Below the pieces are notes generated by a model. It was not told where the DNA came from. It worked only from the letters and a program-made list of their open reading frames with translations, and ran no database searches. A stretch of DNA of 64,000 nt from Stappia sp. MMSF_3263 (GTDB taxonomy: Bacteria; Pseudomonadota; Alphaproteobacteria; Rhizobiales; Stappiaceae): the NCBI RefSeq assembly GCF_030733745.1, contig NZ_JASHIK010000001.1:186001-250000 (forward strand), read 5' to 3'. This document shows positions 33,273-41,957 of this stretch, one piece after another (position 1 is the stretch's first letter; every line of letters starts with the position of its first letter). Position numbers and translations under genes: made by a program.

Positions 33273-33289
33273 TCGCACGCCGATGCAAC

Positions 33290-33318
33290 GGGCCGTCCGC
33301 ACGAACCGCGGGCGGCCC
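33290..33318. repeat. Hairpin after dctP
   Basis: GGGCCGTCCGC and GCGGGCGGCCC pair (one G-T) around a 7-nt loop, 17 nt after the stop. There is no T-run. It lies in the 258-nt dctP-dctQ gap and probably limits readthrough or stabilises the dctP message. Confidence 0.55.
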
Positions 33319-33530
33319 GCCGCACGGGTTGCCCCGGCCTTGCGACCGGCGCCGCGTGTGACCTGAGTTCCGCCCAGACCCTTGAAGCCGTTTCACCGCC
33401 CGCAACGGGACCAGTGCCTCAGGCCCTGCCTGCGATGCCGGTTTCCGGGCAGGGGAGCCGCGTGCGCACCGCTGTTTGCGGGTGCGTCTCGGCACCAGCC
33501 TGACGAGCGGCCGCACGGCCGGAGTTAGCC

Positions 33531-34178
33531 ATGACATCGCCATCCGCACCAAGCGGCCGGCCGGGCACCTATATCCGCTTCGACGGATGGCTGCGCGGTC
33601 TGGAAAACGCTTTCAATCTCGTCGCCGCCGCCAGCATCCTGTTGCTGATGATGCTGGCCGTCGTCCAGATCGTCGGTCGCAACGCCTTCAACTGGCCCGT
33701 TCCCGGCTTCATCGACATCACCGAACAGGCCATGGCCGTGTTCGCCTTCATGGGCATCGCCTATTGCCAGCGCGTCGGCGGTCACATCCGCATGGAGCTG
33801 TTTCTCGGCAAGCTTTCCGGCCGCGCCATGTGGATCGCCGAGATGATCGGCATCATCGGTATCTGGATCGTCGTCGCCGCCCTCATCTACGGCTCGTGGT
33901 TCCATTTCGAGCGCTCCTGGTCGTTCGGCGACAGCACCATCGACATCGGCCTGCCCACCTGGCCGTCGAAACTGGTCATTCCCGTCGCGCTGTCGCTGCT
34001 GCTGCTGCGCCTGACGCTACAGCTTTACGGATACTGGCGGCTGGTGCGCGACCCGTCGGCCGAGCCGATCGCCGTTCCGGTGATCAGCGATGTCGAATCG
34101 GTTGCCAAACACGAGATCGAGGAAGCGCTCGGCGACGATGCGGACGAGGCCTCCGGCAAGGAAGGAACGCACCGATGA
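33531..34178 (+). CDS. dctQ: TRAP transporter small permease
   Basis: Small integral membrane subunit of the TRAP transporter, 215 residues. Four membrane segments are visible between about residues 28 and 165, with the typical GRNAFNWPVPGFIDITEQAMAV region after the first. A 45-residue acidic cytoplasmic tail (EIEEALGDDADEASGKEG) is longer than usual. The ATG follows GGAG. Its stop overlaps the dctM start by ATGA, so the pair is translationally coupled. Confidence 0.9.
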   Translation: MTSPSAPSGRPGTYIRFDGWLRGLENAFNLVAAASILLLMMLAVVQIVGRNAFNWPVPGFIDITEQAMAVFAFMGIAYCQRVGGHIRMELFLGKLSGRAMWIAEMIGIIGIWIVVAALIYGSWFHFERSWSFGDSTIDIGLPTWPSKLVIPVALSLLLLRLTLQLYGYWRLVRDPSAEPIAVPVISDVESVAKHEIEEALGDDADEASGKEGTHR

Positions 34179-35542
34179 CCCCGTTCGATATCGGTCTCAT
34201 CATGACCGGCTTGCTCCTGGTTCTGGTTGTACTCGGCATGCGCGTCGCCTTCGCTGCAGCGCTCGTGGGCACGCTCGGCCTGATCGCCATCTTCAGCATG
34301 CGGATGGGTTTCGAGCGCGGCGTCGTAACCGCGCTGAAGATGGCCGGCACCATCCCGCACTCCAAGTCGGTAACCTATTCGCTGTCGGTGCTGCCGACCT
34401 TCATCCTGATCGGCTTTCTGGCCTTCTATGCCGGCTTCACCCGCCAACTCTTCGAGGCGGCCAAGCGCTGGCTCGGCTGGCTGCCGGGCGGCATGGCGGT
34501 CGGCACGGTCTTCGCCACCGCCGGCTTTGCCGCCGTCTCCGGCGCGTCGGTCGCAACCGCTGCCGTCTTCGCACGTGTGGCGATCCCGGAAATGCTTGCA
34601 GTCGGCTATTCCAAGCGGCTGTCGGCGGCCGTCGTTGCCGCCGGCGGCACGCTTGCCTCGCTGATCCCGCCCTCGGCCATCCTCGTCATCTACGCGATCC
34701 TGGTCGAGCAGTCGGTGGCCAAGCTGCTGCTTGCCGGTTTCCTGCCGGGCATCTTCTCGGCCCTGATCTACATTCTCATCATCATCGGCATGGCGATGTG
34801 GAAGGGCGATGCCCCGGCTGTCGGTGGCTTCACCTGGAAGCAGCGCTTGGTCTCGGTTCCCGGAACGCTGCCGATCATCGCCGTCGTGGTGATCATCTTC
34901 GGCTCGCTCTACTACGGTTATGCCACGCCGACGGAAGCCGGTGCCCTGGGTGCCTTCGTCGTGCTCGTCTCGGCCTTCGTCAACGGCATGCGCGGCAAGC
35001 AGTTGTGGCAGGCCCTGCACGAGACGGCCAAGCTCACGGTGATGATCTTCACGCTCATCTGGGGCGTGCTCGTCTATGTTCGCTTCCTCGGCTTTGCCGG
35101 CCTTCCCGAAGCGTTCGAGCAGTTCATCGTATCGCTGCATTTCTCACCCTGGCTGATCCTGATCATGATCCTGTGCGTCTATGCGCTGCTCGGCATGTTC
35201 ATGGACGCCATCGGCATGCTGATCCTGACCTTGCCCGTGGTCTATCCGGCGGTGATGGCGCTGAATGGCGGGGAAAGCGTCGCCGCGGCGGACAGCACCT
35301 TCGGCATGTCCGGCGAAATGTGCGCGATCTGGTTCGGCATCCTGGTGGTGAAGATGGCCGAGCTCTGCCTGATCACACCGCCGATCGGGCTGAACTGCTT
35401 CGTCGTCGCCGGCGTGCGCGACGACATTCCGGTGCAGGAAGTCTTCCGGGGCTGCACGCCCTTCTTCGTTGCCGACATCCTGACCATCGGCGGGCTGGTC
35501 GCCTTCCCGGCGATCGTCACCTTCCTGCCGTCGATCATGTAA
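34175..35542 (+). CDS. dctM: TRAP transporter large permease
   Basis: Large membrane subunit that carries sodium-driven transport, 455 residues with about 12 hydrophobic segments. Family features include TAGFAAVSGASVATAAVFAR, AAGGTLASLIPPSAILVIYA, GYATPTEAGALGAF and LITPPIGLNCFVVAG. I start it at the ATG overlapping the dctQ stop, with GGAAGGA upstream; the long upstream extension of the open frame reads through dctQ in the wrong frame. A strong terminator follows, closing dctPQM. Confidence 0.93.
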   Translation: MTPFDIGLIMTGLLLVLVVLGMRVAFAAALVGTLGLIAIFSMRMGFERGVVTALKMAGTIPHSKSVTYSLSVLPTFILIGFLAFYAGFTRQLFEAAKRWLGWLPGGMAVGTVFATAGFAAVSGASVATAAVFARVAIPEMLAVGYSKRLSAAVVAAGGTLASLIPPSAILVIYAILVEQSVAKLLLAGFLPGIFSALIYILIIIGMAMWKGDAPAVGGFTWKQRLVSVPGTLPIIAVVVIIFGSLYYGYATPTEAGALGAFVVLVSAFVNGMRGKQLWQALHETAKLTVMIFTLIWGVLVYVRFLGFAGLPEAFEQFIVSLHFSPWLILIMILCVYALLGMFMDAIGMLILTLPVVYPAVMALNGGESVAAADSTFGMSGEMCAIWFGILVVKMAELCLITPPIGLNCFVVAGVRDDIPVQEVFRGCTPFFVADILTIGGLVAFPAIVTFLPSIM

Positions 35543-35566
35543 GGGCGGGCAACAGTCCAAACATCG

Positions 35567-35593
35567 AAGGGGCGCCCACCGGGCGCCCCTTTT
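35567..35593. terminator. Terminator after dctM (bidirectional)
   Basis: AAGGGGCGCCC/GGGCGCCCCTT with an ACC loop and TTTT. It lies between convergent dctM and xseA and can serve both. Confidence 0.85.
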
Positions 35594-35618
35594 CGTTGGT
35601 GCCGTCCAAAGCGCGCGG

Positions 35619-37064
35619 TCAGAACAACGAGCCCTGTCCCTTGCTCTCGGCCTTTGCGGTCTTGCCGGTCTTTCTGGGACGCCCGGCGGCCGGCGGCGTG
35701 GAAGGGGCGGCGGCACCATCCCCGCCCGCAATGGCGGCAAGCCGTGTCTCGTCGCCGAACTCGATCGAAAGCGCCGCGCCGGCGGAAACGCCCGTGGCCG
35801 AGCGCAACGGCTCGCCGTCGCCGCCGCGCACCAGCGCGTAGCCGCGCCCCAGCACGTTCTTGTAGGACAGGCTCTCAAGCAGTTTCACCGTTGAGGACAG
35901 TCTTGCCCGCTCCGTCGCGAGCCGCTGCAAATGCGCCCGCTGTGCCCGCGCCTCGAGACCGGCGAGCCGCTCGCGCCCCAGCGAGACGCCGCGCGACAGG
36001 GCATGGGGGGACAGGCGCGCGGAGGCGGCATCGCAGCGCCCGCGCTTGTCGCGAAGCCCGGCGCGCAGGGCCGGTGCGAGCCGTTCGCCGTAGGTATCCA
36101 GCCGTTGCCTGGGCAGCGCCAGCAGGTCGCGCGGCGAGGGCAGGGCCGCCGACGCTGCCCGGAGTTCGGTGCGCCGCCCGGCGATCAGCCGAAGCAGTCC
36201 GGAAATGGTGCGCCGGGCAAGGTCGTCGAGCGAGGCGATCAGTTCGCCGCGCACCGGCACGGCAATCTCGGCCGCACCCGTCGGTGTCGGCGCGCGCAGG
36301 TCGGCGGCATGGTCGATCAGGGTCCAGTCGGTCTCGTGGCCGACCGCGGAGACCAGCGGGATCTGCGAGGCGGCGGCGGCGCGCACGACAACCTCCTCGT
36401 TGAAGCCCCACAGGTCCTCGATGGAGCCGCCGCCGCGCGCCACGATGATGAGGTCGGGACGCGGGATCGCGCCGTCCGGCTGCAAGCGGTTGAAGCCTTC
36501 GATGCCGTTCGCCACCTCTCGCGCCGAGGTCTCTCCCTGCACGCGGACCGGCCAGACCAGCACATGCAGAGGAAACCGGTCGGAGATGCGGTGCAGGATG
36601 TCGCGAATGACGGCGCCGGTCGGCGAGGTGACAACCCCGATGACACGCGGCAGATAGGGTAGTGGGCGCTTGCGCGCCTCGGCGAACAGGCCCTCGGCGG
36701 CGAGCTTCTTGCGCCGTTCCTCGAGCAGCGCCATCAACGCGCCGACGCCGGCCGGCTCGATCGAATCGATCACCATCTGGTATTTCGACTGCCCCGGAAA
36801 GGTGGTGACCTTTCCGGTCGCGATCACTTCCAGTCCCTGTTCGGGCTGGATCTTCAGCCGCGATGCCTGGCCGCGCCAGATGACGCCCGAGAGCACCGAC
36901 TGGGCGTCCTTGAGGTCCAGATAGATATGGCCGGACGCCGGGCGCGAGATGCGGCCCAGTTCGCCGCGCACGCGCACATAGCCGAACGTGTCCTCCATCG
37001 TGCGCTTGATCGCGCCGGAAATCTCTGACACCGAGTATTCGGTAATGTTGCTGTCGTCGGACAA
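35619..37064 (-). CDS. xseA: Exodeoxyribonuclease VII large subunit
   Basis: Catalytic subunit of exonuclease VII, which with XseB degrades single-stranded DNA from both ends. The 481 residues show an N-terminal OB fold (about 1-100), [49 protein letters not shown] and APTPTGAAE, all standard, and a coiled-coil C-terminal region. It ends in a basic/polar tail. The start is a TTG at 37064 with a weak ribosome site; no in-frame ATG lies just upstream, and homology begins at once (TEYSVSEIS). It is divergent from rsmE. Confidence 0.95.
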   Translation of the reverse strand: MSDDSNITEYSVSEISGAIKRTMEDTFGYVRVRGELGRISRPASGHIYLDLKDAQSVLSGVIWRGQASRLKIQPEQGLEVIATGKVTTFPGQSKYQMVIDSIEPAGVGALMALLEERRKKLAAEGLFAEARKRPLPYLPRVIGVVTSPTGAVIRDILHRISDRFPLHVLVWPVRVQGETSAREVANGIEGFNRLQPDGAIPRPDLIIVARGGGSIEDLWGFNEEVVVRAAAASQIPLVSAVGHETDWTLIDHAADLRAPTPTGAAEIAVPVRGELIASLDDLARRTISGLLRLIAGRRTELRAASAALPSPRDLLALPRQRLDTYGERLAPALRAGLRDKRGRCDAASARLSPHALSRGVSLGRERLAGLEARAQRAHLQRLATERARLSSTVKLLESLSYKNVLGRGYALVRGGDGEPLRSATGVSAGAALSIEFGDETRLAAIAGGDGAAAPSTPPAAGRPRKTGKTAKAESKGQGSLF

Positions 37065-37172
37065 GGTTCGTATCCATTCGCTGTCTGGTTCCCGCGAGGG
37101 GACCGTACCCGGGCGCCGCCGTCAAGACCGCGCGCCCGCAAGTCCACGCAAGCTTTGAGGACCGGCTCCCCG

Positions 37173-37922
37173 ATGCCCCGCTACGAATTCCGCATGCAGC
37201 GTCTTTTCGTCGAACCGGATCTCGGGCCGGGCGCGGCACTGCCACTCGACCGGGCGCAGTCGAATTACCTGCTCAACGTGCTGCGGCTCAAGGACGGCGA
37301 CGAGGTGCTTCTGTTCAACGGCCGGGACGGAGAATGGCGCGCGGCGATCCGCCAGGAGGGACGCAAGCAGGCGTCCCTGGTCGTCGGCGAGCGCACCCGC
37401 GCGCAGGCGCCGCTTCCCGATCTCCACTATCTCTTCGCCCCGCTGAAACATGCGCGCCTCGATTACATGGCGCAGAAGGCGGTGGAGATGGGGGCAGGCA
37501 TGCTGCGACCCGTCGTCACCCGTCACACCCAGTCGGCGCGGGTCAATCTGGAACGCATGCGTGCCAATGCGGTCGAGGCCTGCGAGCAATGCGGTGTTCT
37601 CGCCGTGCCGGAGATCCGCGAGCCGGTCTCGCTGGAGGTGCTGCTTCAGGGATGGGAGGCGTCGGAGCCGGGGCGCCGTCTCGTCTTCTGCGACGAGGGC
37701 GAGGCGAGCCAGAACCCCCTCGATGCGCTTCAGGGGCTGGAGCGCGGGCCGCTCGCCGTGCTGATCGGGCCGGAAGGGGGCTTCTCGGAAGAGGAACGGA
37801 CCCTGCTGCGCGCCCGTCCTTTCGTCACGCCGATGCCGCTGGGGCCACGGGTGCTTCGCGCCGACACCGCGGCCGTCGCCGCGCTTGCCGTTCTCCAGGC
37901 TGTCCTCGGCGACTGGCGATAG
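37173..37922 (+). CDS. rsmE: 16S rRNA m3U1498 methyltransferase
   Basis: SPOUT-family methyltransferase modifying U1498 of 16S rRNA, 249 residues. An N-terminal PUA-like domain (about 1-80) precedes the knotted SAM-binding domain with [12 protein letters not shown] and [27 protein letters not shown] is also typical. ATG 37173 is chosen; the family also often starts at a later MQRLF-type methionine, so seven residues are uncertain. It precedes gshA, 118 nt apart. Confidence 0.95.
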   Translation: MPRYEFRMQRLFVEPDLGPGAALPLDRAQSNYLLNVLRLKDGDEVLLFNGRDGEWRAAIRQEGRKQASLVVGERTRAQAPLPDLHYLFAPLKHARLDYMAQKAVEMGAGMLRPVVTRHTQSARVNLERMRANAVEACEQCGVLAVPEIREPVSLEVLLQGWEASEPGRRLVFCDEGEASQNPLDALQGLERGPLAVLIGPEGGFSEEERTLLRARPFVTPMPLGPRVLRADTAAVAALAVLQAVLGDWR

Positions 37923-38040
37923 GCGCTTTTTTGCCGCGATCAAGCGCAGAACATTGATAGGTCATCACAAAAAAACGCGTTTGTTTTGATCCGGGCGCCT
38001 GAGTAAGGTGCGCGCCAACAGCGCGAAGGAACCCATCTTC

Positions 38041-39414
38041 ATGGCCCGCGATACCATTGATTCGACCCCAGTATCCGGGGTTTCTGAACTTGCCGCTACA
38101 CTTGAGGCGGGGTGCAAGCCGGAAAGCGATTTCCGCATTGGCACCGAACACGAGAAATTCGGATTCAATCTCTCCGACAATTCCCCCATTCCCTATGAGG
38201 GACCGCGCGGCATCGAGGCGGTTCTCAAGGGCATGGAGGGGTTGCTCGGCTGGGAGCGCATCGAGGACAACGGCCTGATTATCGGGCTAGCCGATCCGGT
38301 CGGCGGGGGAGCCATTTCCATCGAACCGGGCGGACAGTTCGAGCTGTCGGGCGCGCCTCTGGAGAACCTGCACCAGACCTGCCGGGAGACGAACTGTCAT
38401 CTTGCCCAGGTGCGCCAGGTTGCCGAGCCGCTCGGCATCGGGTTCCTTGGGCTCGGCATGACGCCGACCTGGGCCCGCGAGGACGTGCCGGTGATGCCCA
38501 AGTCGCGTTACCAGATCATGACGCGCTACATGCCCAAGGTCGGTTCGCTCGGCCTCGACATGATGTACCGCACCTCGACCATCCAGGTGAATCTCGACTT
38601 CTCCTCGGAAGCCGACATGCGGGCCAAGATGCGCGTCGGTCTGGCGCTGCAGCCGGTCGCCACCGCGATCTTCGCCAATTCGCCTTTCACCGACGGCAAG
38701 GTCAACGGCTTCAAGTCCTTCCGCGCCGAGATCTGGAAGGACACGGACAACGATCGCTCGGGGCCGCTGCCGATCGCCTTCCAGGACGGGTTCGGCTTCG
38801 AAACCTATGTCGAGTGGGCGATTGACGTGCCGATGTATTTCGTCAAGCGCGGCACCACCTATCACGACGTCACCGGCACCACCTTCCGAGCCTTCATGAA
38901 CGGCGCGCTCGAAGGCGTGATCCCGGACGCCCGCCCCACTCTGGGCGACTGGAACAACCACTTGTCGACGCTTTTCCCAGATGTCCGGTTGAAGAAATAT
39001 CTGGAAATGCGCGGCGCCGATGGCGGCCCGTGGCGGCGGATCTGCGCGCTGCCCGCGCTCTGGGTCGGGCTCCTCTACGACCAGGGCATGCTCGACCAGG
39101 CGGAGGAGATGATCCGCGACTGGACCGCCGAGGAGCGTGTGCAGCTTCGTGACGAGGTGCCGCGCCTCGGGCTGGAGACGCCGTTCCGCAACCGCACGGT
39201 CCGCGATCTCGCCAAGGACATGGTCGCCCTGTCCCGCGAGGGCCTGAAACGCCGCGCCCGTCTTAACGATGGCGGTCAGGACGAGCGGGTTCATCTGGCG
39301 GCGGTCGAGGAGACGCTGGCAAGCGGCATGACGCCGGCCGATGTCATGCTGCGCCGCTATCACGGTGAATGGGGCGGCGATCTCTCGAAAGTGTTCCAGG
39401 CCTACGCCTATTGA
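38041..39414 (+). CDS. gshA: Glutamate-cysteine ligase (proteobacterial/plant type)
   Basis: First enzyme of glutathione synthesis, joining glutamate and cysteine with ATP. The 457 residues match the class shared by alphaproteobacteria and plants. IGTEHEKFGF, IEDNGLIIGLAD, GGAISIEPGGQFELSGAP and MYRTSTIQVNLDFSSE are conserved. The ATG is preceded by GAAGGA. An inverted repeat follows the stop. No gshB is adjacent, so the second step is encoded elsewhere. Confidence 0.96.
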   Translation: MARDTIDSTPVSGVSELAATLEAGCKPESDFRIGTEHEKFGFNLSDNSPIPYEGPRGIEAVLKGMEGLLGWERIEDNGLIIGLADPVGGGAISIEPGGQFELSGAPLENLHQTCRETNCHLAQVRQVAEPLGIGFLGLGMTPTWAREDVPVMPKSRYQIMTRYMPKVGSLGLDMMYRTSTIQVNLDFSSEADMRAKMRVGLALQPVATAIFANSPFTDGKVNGFKSFRAEIWKDTDNDRSGPLPIAFQDGFGFETYVEWAIDVPMYFVKRGTTYHDVTGTTFRAFMNGALEGVIPDARPTLGDWNNHLSTLFPDVRLKKYLEMRGADGGPWRRICALPALWVGLLYDQGMLDQAEEMIRDWTAEERVQLRDEVPRLGLETPFRNRTVRDLAKDMVALSREGLKRRARLNDGGQDERVHLAAVEETLASGMTPADVMLRRYHGEWGGDLSKVFQAYAY

Positions 39415-39420
39415 AAACCC

Positions 39421-39458
39421 GTCCATGCGGACGGGCCATTTGACCCGCCCGCATGGAC
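39421..39458. terminator. Long inverted repeat after gshA
   Basis: GTCCATGCGGACGGG and CCCGCCCGCATGGAC pair at 14 of 15 positions around an 8-nt loop, 6 nt after the stop. A terminator or 3' stabiliser; no clear T-run. Confidence 0.6.
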
Positions 39459-39495
39459 GTCGGAAGATGCGCCATTCCAAGCGGAGAGGCGCAGC

Positions 39496-40275
39496 ATGAC
39501 CGACCGATTCCCCACCTTCGGCGCCTTCGACCCGGCCTCCGTCAGCGAAGCCATGCAGCGTCAGTTCGGCTGGGGCGATGCCGATGTCGCGCGGGCTGCC
39601 GAGGCGTTGATGCCTGCCGCCCTCGCCGGAATGCGCCGCTACGCGGCCACCCCGTCCGCCTTCGAGGCGCTGCTCGCCTTTCTGCCGGGCCCGGGGCGGG
39701 CAACCGCCATGCCCGGGCCGGAAAGCCTTGTCGGTGAGCCCCTGGCCCTGATCTTCGGTCCGGCCGAGGTCCAGCGATCCGTTGCCCGCTACGTGTCCGA
39801 GCAGACCGGGCTCGAGCTCCCCGGCGTCGAGACGATGATGCCGGTCGTCGCCACGCTGGCGCTCGGCCAGGCCGCTCGCGGGTTCACCGTAGGCCCGGCA
39901 CGGGAGCTGCTCGACGCGTTCCTGGCCGGCTACGCGCGCGGCCGGCCGAAACCCGTTCCCAATCCGATGCGGATGATGGCGCCCTATACGGAGGCGATGC
40001 GCTCCTTCTGGGATGGCTATCTCGGCCTTGTCGGGGCCGCCACAGCCACCGGCATTGCCGCGCAGCAGGGAGAAGAAGAGGAACCCGCGCCGGAAGTCTC
40101 GCCCGAGCCTGCTTCAGAGCCCGCCCTTGAACTTGGCGATGAACCCGCTGACGACACCGCTGCGGATGCCGGATCGGCCCTTGTCGACAGCTGGCTCTCG
40201 CTCGGCCGCGATATCCAGGAGCGGCAGATCCGCAGCTTCGAGACCCTGTTCGAGCAGGCGGCGAAGAAAGACTGA
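39496..40275 (+). CDS. Hypothetical protein, DUF937-like region
   Basis: A 259-residue protein of unknown function. The N-terminal part is helical and Ala-rich (AAEALMPAALAGMRRYAATP). Residues about 75-130 (LVGEPLALIFGPAEVQRSVA and onward) have the feel of DUF937/YidB-like proteins. An acidic Pro/Glu/Ala linker spans about 195-230, followed by a helix SWLSLGRDIQERQIRSFETL like those of phasins. No signal peptide or clear membrane segment. It stands alone after gshA, convergent with the histidine kinase gene. Function cannot be assigned. Confidence 0.65.
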   Translation: MTDRFPTFGAFDPASVSEAMQRQFGWGDADVARAAEALMPAALAGMRRYAATPSAFEALLAFLPGPGRATAMPGPESLVGEPLALIFGPAEVQRSVARYVSEQTGLELPGVETMMPVVATLALGQAARGFTVGPARELLDAFLAGYARGRPKPVPNPMRMMAPYTEAMRSFWDGYLGLVGAATATGIAAQQGEEEEPAPEVSPEPASEPALELGDEPADDTAADAGSALVDSWLSLGRDIQERQIRSFETLFEQAAKKD

Positions 40276-40305
40276 CAAGACCGACTGAGCTGCCGGCGTA
40301 CCGCT

Positions 40306-41283
40306 TCAGGCTTGCGGAAATTCGATCCGGAAGGCTGCGCCGCTGCCCTCCGTTGCCGGCTCCAGCAGGATGCGCCCGCCATGGGCGCGCAGCAGGCTGG
40401 CAACGATATGCAGCCCCATGCCGGTGCCGCCGCTTTCCCGCCGGGTGGTGAAGAAGGGCTCGAAGATCCGCTCGCGGTTGCCGGCCGATACGCCGCGCCC
40501 GTCGTCGCGCACGACGACGAGGAGCCCCGCCTTGCTCCGCGTTTCCACGCTCACCGTCTTCGCGCCGTGGACGGTCGCATTCTCGAAAAGATGCGAGAAG
40601 ACGATCTCCGCCCCCTCCATCGTCAGCGGCAGAAGGACATCATCGCCGTGCTGGCTGATCCGCAGGCCGGGGTGGCGCGGCGCCAGCCCTGCGATCACCT
40701 CAGGCAGCCGCGTATGTCCGCGATAGTCCGTCTCGCGGGCCGCCGCCACCTGGCGCAGTGCCTCCATCTGCCGGTCGAGCTGCTGTCCGGCGCCGCGGAC
40801 CTGGGCCACCAGATGCCGGTCGGCCGGGGACAGATCCGCGCTGTCCTCCAGCAGTTCGGTCGCTGCACGCAGTGTCGAGATCGGTGTGCGCAACTCGTGC
40901 GTTACATGATTGGTGAAGCTGCGCACGGTGGTCTCGCGATTGCTCAGCGTCGCGGCCATGTCAATCACGCTGAGGCCCATGTCGTGCAGCTCGCGCGTGC
41001 CGAAATGCTCCGGAGGGGCGACCGCCTCGCGGCCCGGCGCGCGCATCGCGGCGGCATAGGCGGCAAGGGCCGTCACCGGCCGCAGCAGCACGCGCAACAG
41101 CATCAGCCACAGGATGGCGGTCAGAAGGCCGATGATCGCCGCCAGCAGGACCGCCGCGTGGCGGAAGCCGATTTCCGGGCCGAGATAACGCAGTGCCACG
41201 ATGCCGGCGAGCGAGAGCGCCAGTGTCCCTGCCAGCGCGCCGCCCAGCACCAGCCAAAGCGAGGGGCGCCACTTGCGGGTCAC
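40306..41283 (-). CDS. Two-component sensor histidine kinase
   Basis: Membrane kinase, 325 residues. Two TM helices (about 9-29 and 40-62) lie close together, so there is almost no periplasmic sensor; it may sense within the membrane or through a partner. H-box THELRTPISTLR, N-box HLFENATVHG, DDGRGVSAGN and GGTGMGLHIVASLL are intact. I start it at a GTG overlapping the stop of the response regulator (GTGA); a TTG three codons earlier is possible. It is third in an operon with a DUF4173 membrane protein and a response regulator, and the membrane protein could supply the missing sensory function. Confidence 0.85.
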   Translation of the reverse strand: MTRKWRPSLWLVLGGALAGTLALSLAGIVALRYLGPEIGFRHAAVLLAAIIGLLTAILWLMLLRVLLRPVTALAAYAAAMRAPGREAVAPPEHFGTRELHDMGLSVIDMAATLSNRETTVRSFTNHVTHELRTPISTLRAATELLEDSADLSPADRHLVAQVRGAGQQLDRQMEALRQVAAARETDYRGHTRLPEVIAGLAPRHPGLRISQHGDDVLLPLTMEGAEIVFSHLFENATVHGAKTVSVETRSKAGLLVVVRDDGRGVSAGNRERIFEPFFTTRRESGGTGMGLHIVASLLRAHGGRILLEPATEGSGAAFRIEFPQA

Positions 41284-41957
41284 GGCGCGCAATGTCCCAT
41301 GCGGATGCCGACGCCGTGCACCGTCTCCAGAGCCTCGCCGCCGCCGGCGCCCGCGAGCTTCTGGCGCAGGTTCCGAACATGGCTGTCGAGCGTGCGGTCC
41401 GACACCTGGCTTGCCGGTCCCCAGACGATGTCGACGATCCGCGCCCGAGACACCGTGCGTCCCGGGTCCTGCATCAGGGCGGCAAGGATGCGCATCTCGG
41501 TCGACGTGAGGGCGACGGCGGTGCCGTCCAGCCGGCAGTCATGCGCCTGCGGATCGAGCTCGAGCGCCCCATGCCGCATCACGCGCGAGCTTGCAGCGCC
41601 GTTTCCGCGCTTGAGGATCGCCCGGACCCGTGCGACGAGCTCACGCGGGCTGAACGGCTTGGTGACATAATCGTCCGCGCCCAGCTCCAGACCGACCACC
41701 CGGTCGATCTCCTCGTCCCGCGCGGTCAGGAACAGCACCGGCACCTCGGACTTCGTCCGCAGCCTGCGGCAGACCTCGAACCCGTCGATCTCCGGCAGGC
41801 CGACGTCGAGGACGATCAGGTCCGGCCGCTCGCGGGCCGCATGGGTGAGGGCGATCTGCCCGTCCGCCGCGGTCAGCACGTCGAAGCCGGAGCGCTGCAG
41901 CGTGATCGACAGCAGGTCCCGCAGATGCGGGTCGTCATCGACGACCAGGATTTTCAT
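41280..41957 (-). CDS. OmpR-family response regulator
   Basis: DNA-binding response regulator, 225 residues. Receiver domain with DDDPH, phosphoacceptor in IVLDVGLPEIDG (about D51) and lysine in DYVTKPFSP; C-terminal winged helix with LTSTEMRILAALMQDPGRTVSRARI and RTLDSHVRNLRQKL. GGAGGCGC stands ahead of the ATG, which lies inside the end of the DUF4173 gene (23-nt overlap). Its own stop overlaps the kinase start. The tight overlaps on both sides argue for one functional unit. Confidence 0.92.
   Translation of the reverse strand: MKILVVDDDPHLRDLLSITLQRSGFDVLTAADGQIALTHAARERPDLIVLDVGLPEIDGFEVCRRLRTKSEVPVLFLTARDEEIDRVVGLELGADDYVTKPFSPRELVARVRAILKRGNGAASSRVMRHGALELDPQAHDCRLDGTAVALTSTEMRILAALMQDPGRTVSRARIVDIVWGPASQVSDRTLDSHVRNLRQKLAGAGGGEALETVHGVGIRMGHCAP

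Noticed and set aside
33476-35542. 688-aa reading of dctM with a 233-residue extension
   Set aside because: The extension reads dctQ in the wrong frame. The ATG overlapping the dctQ stop is the real start.
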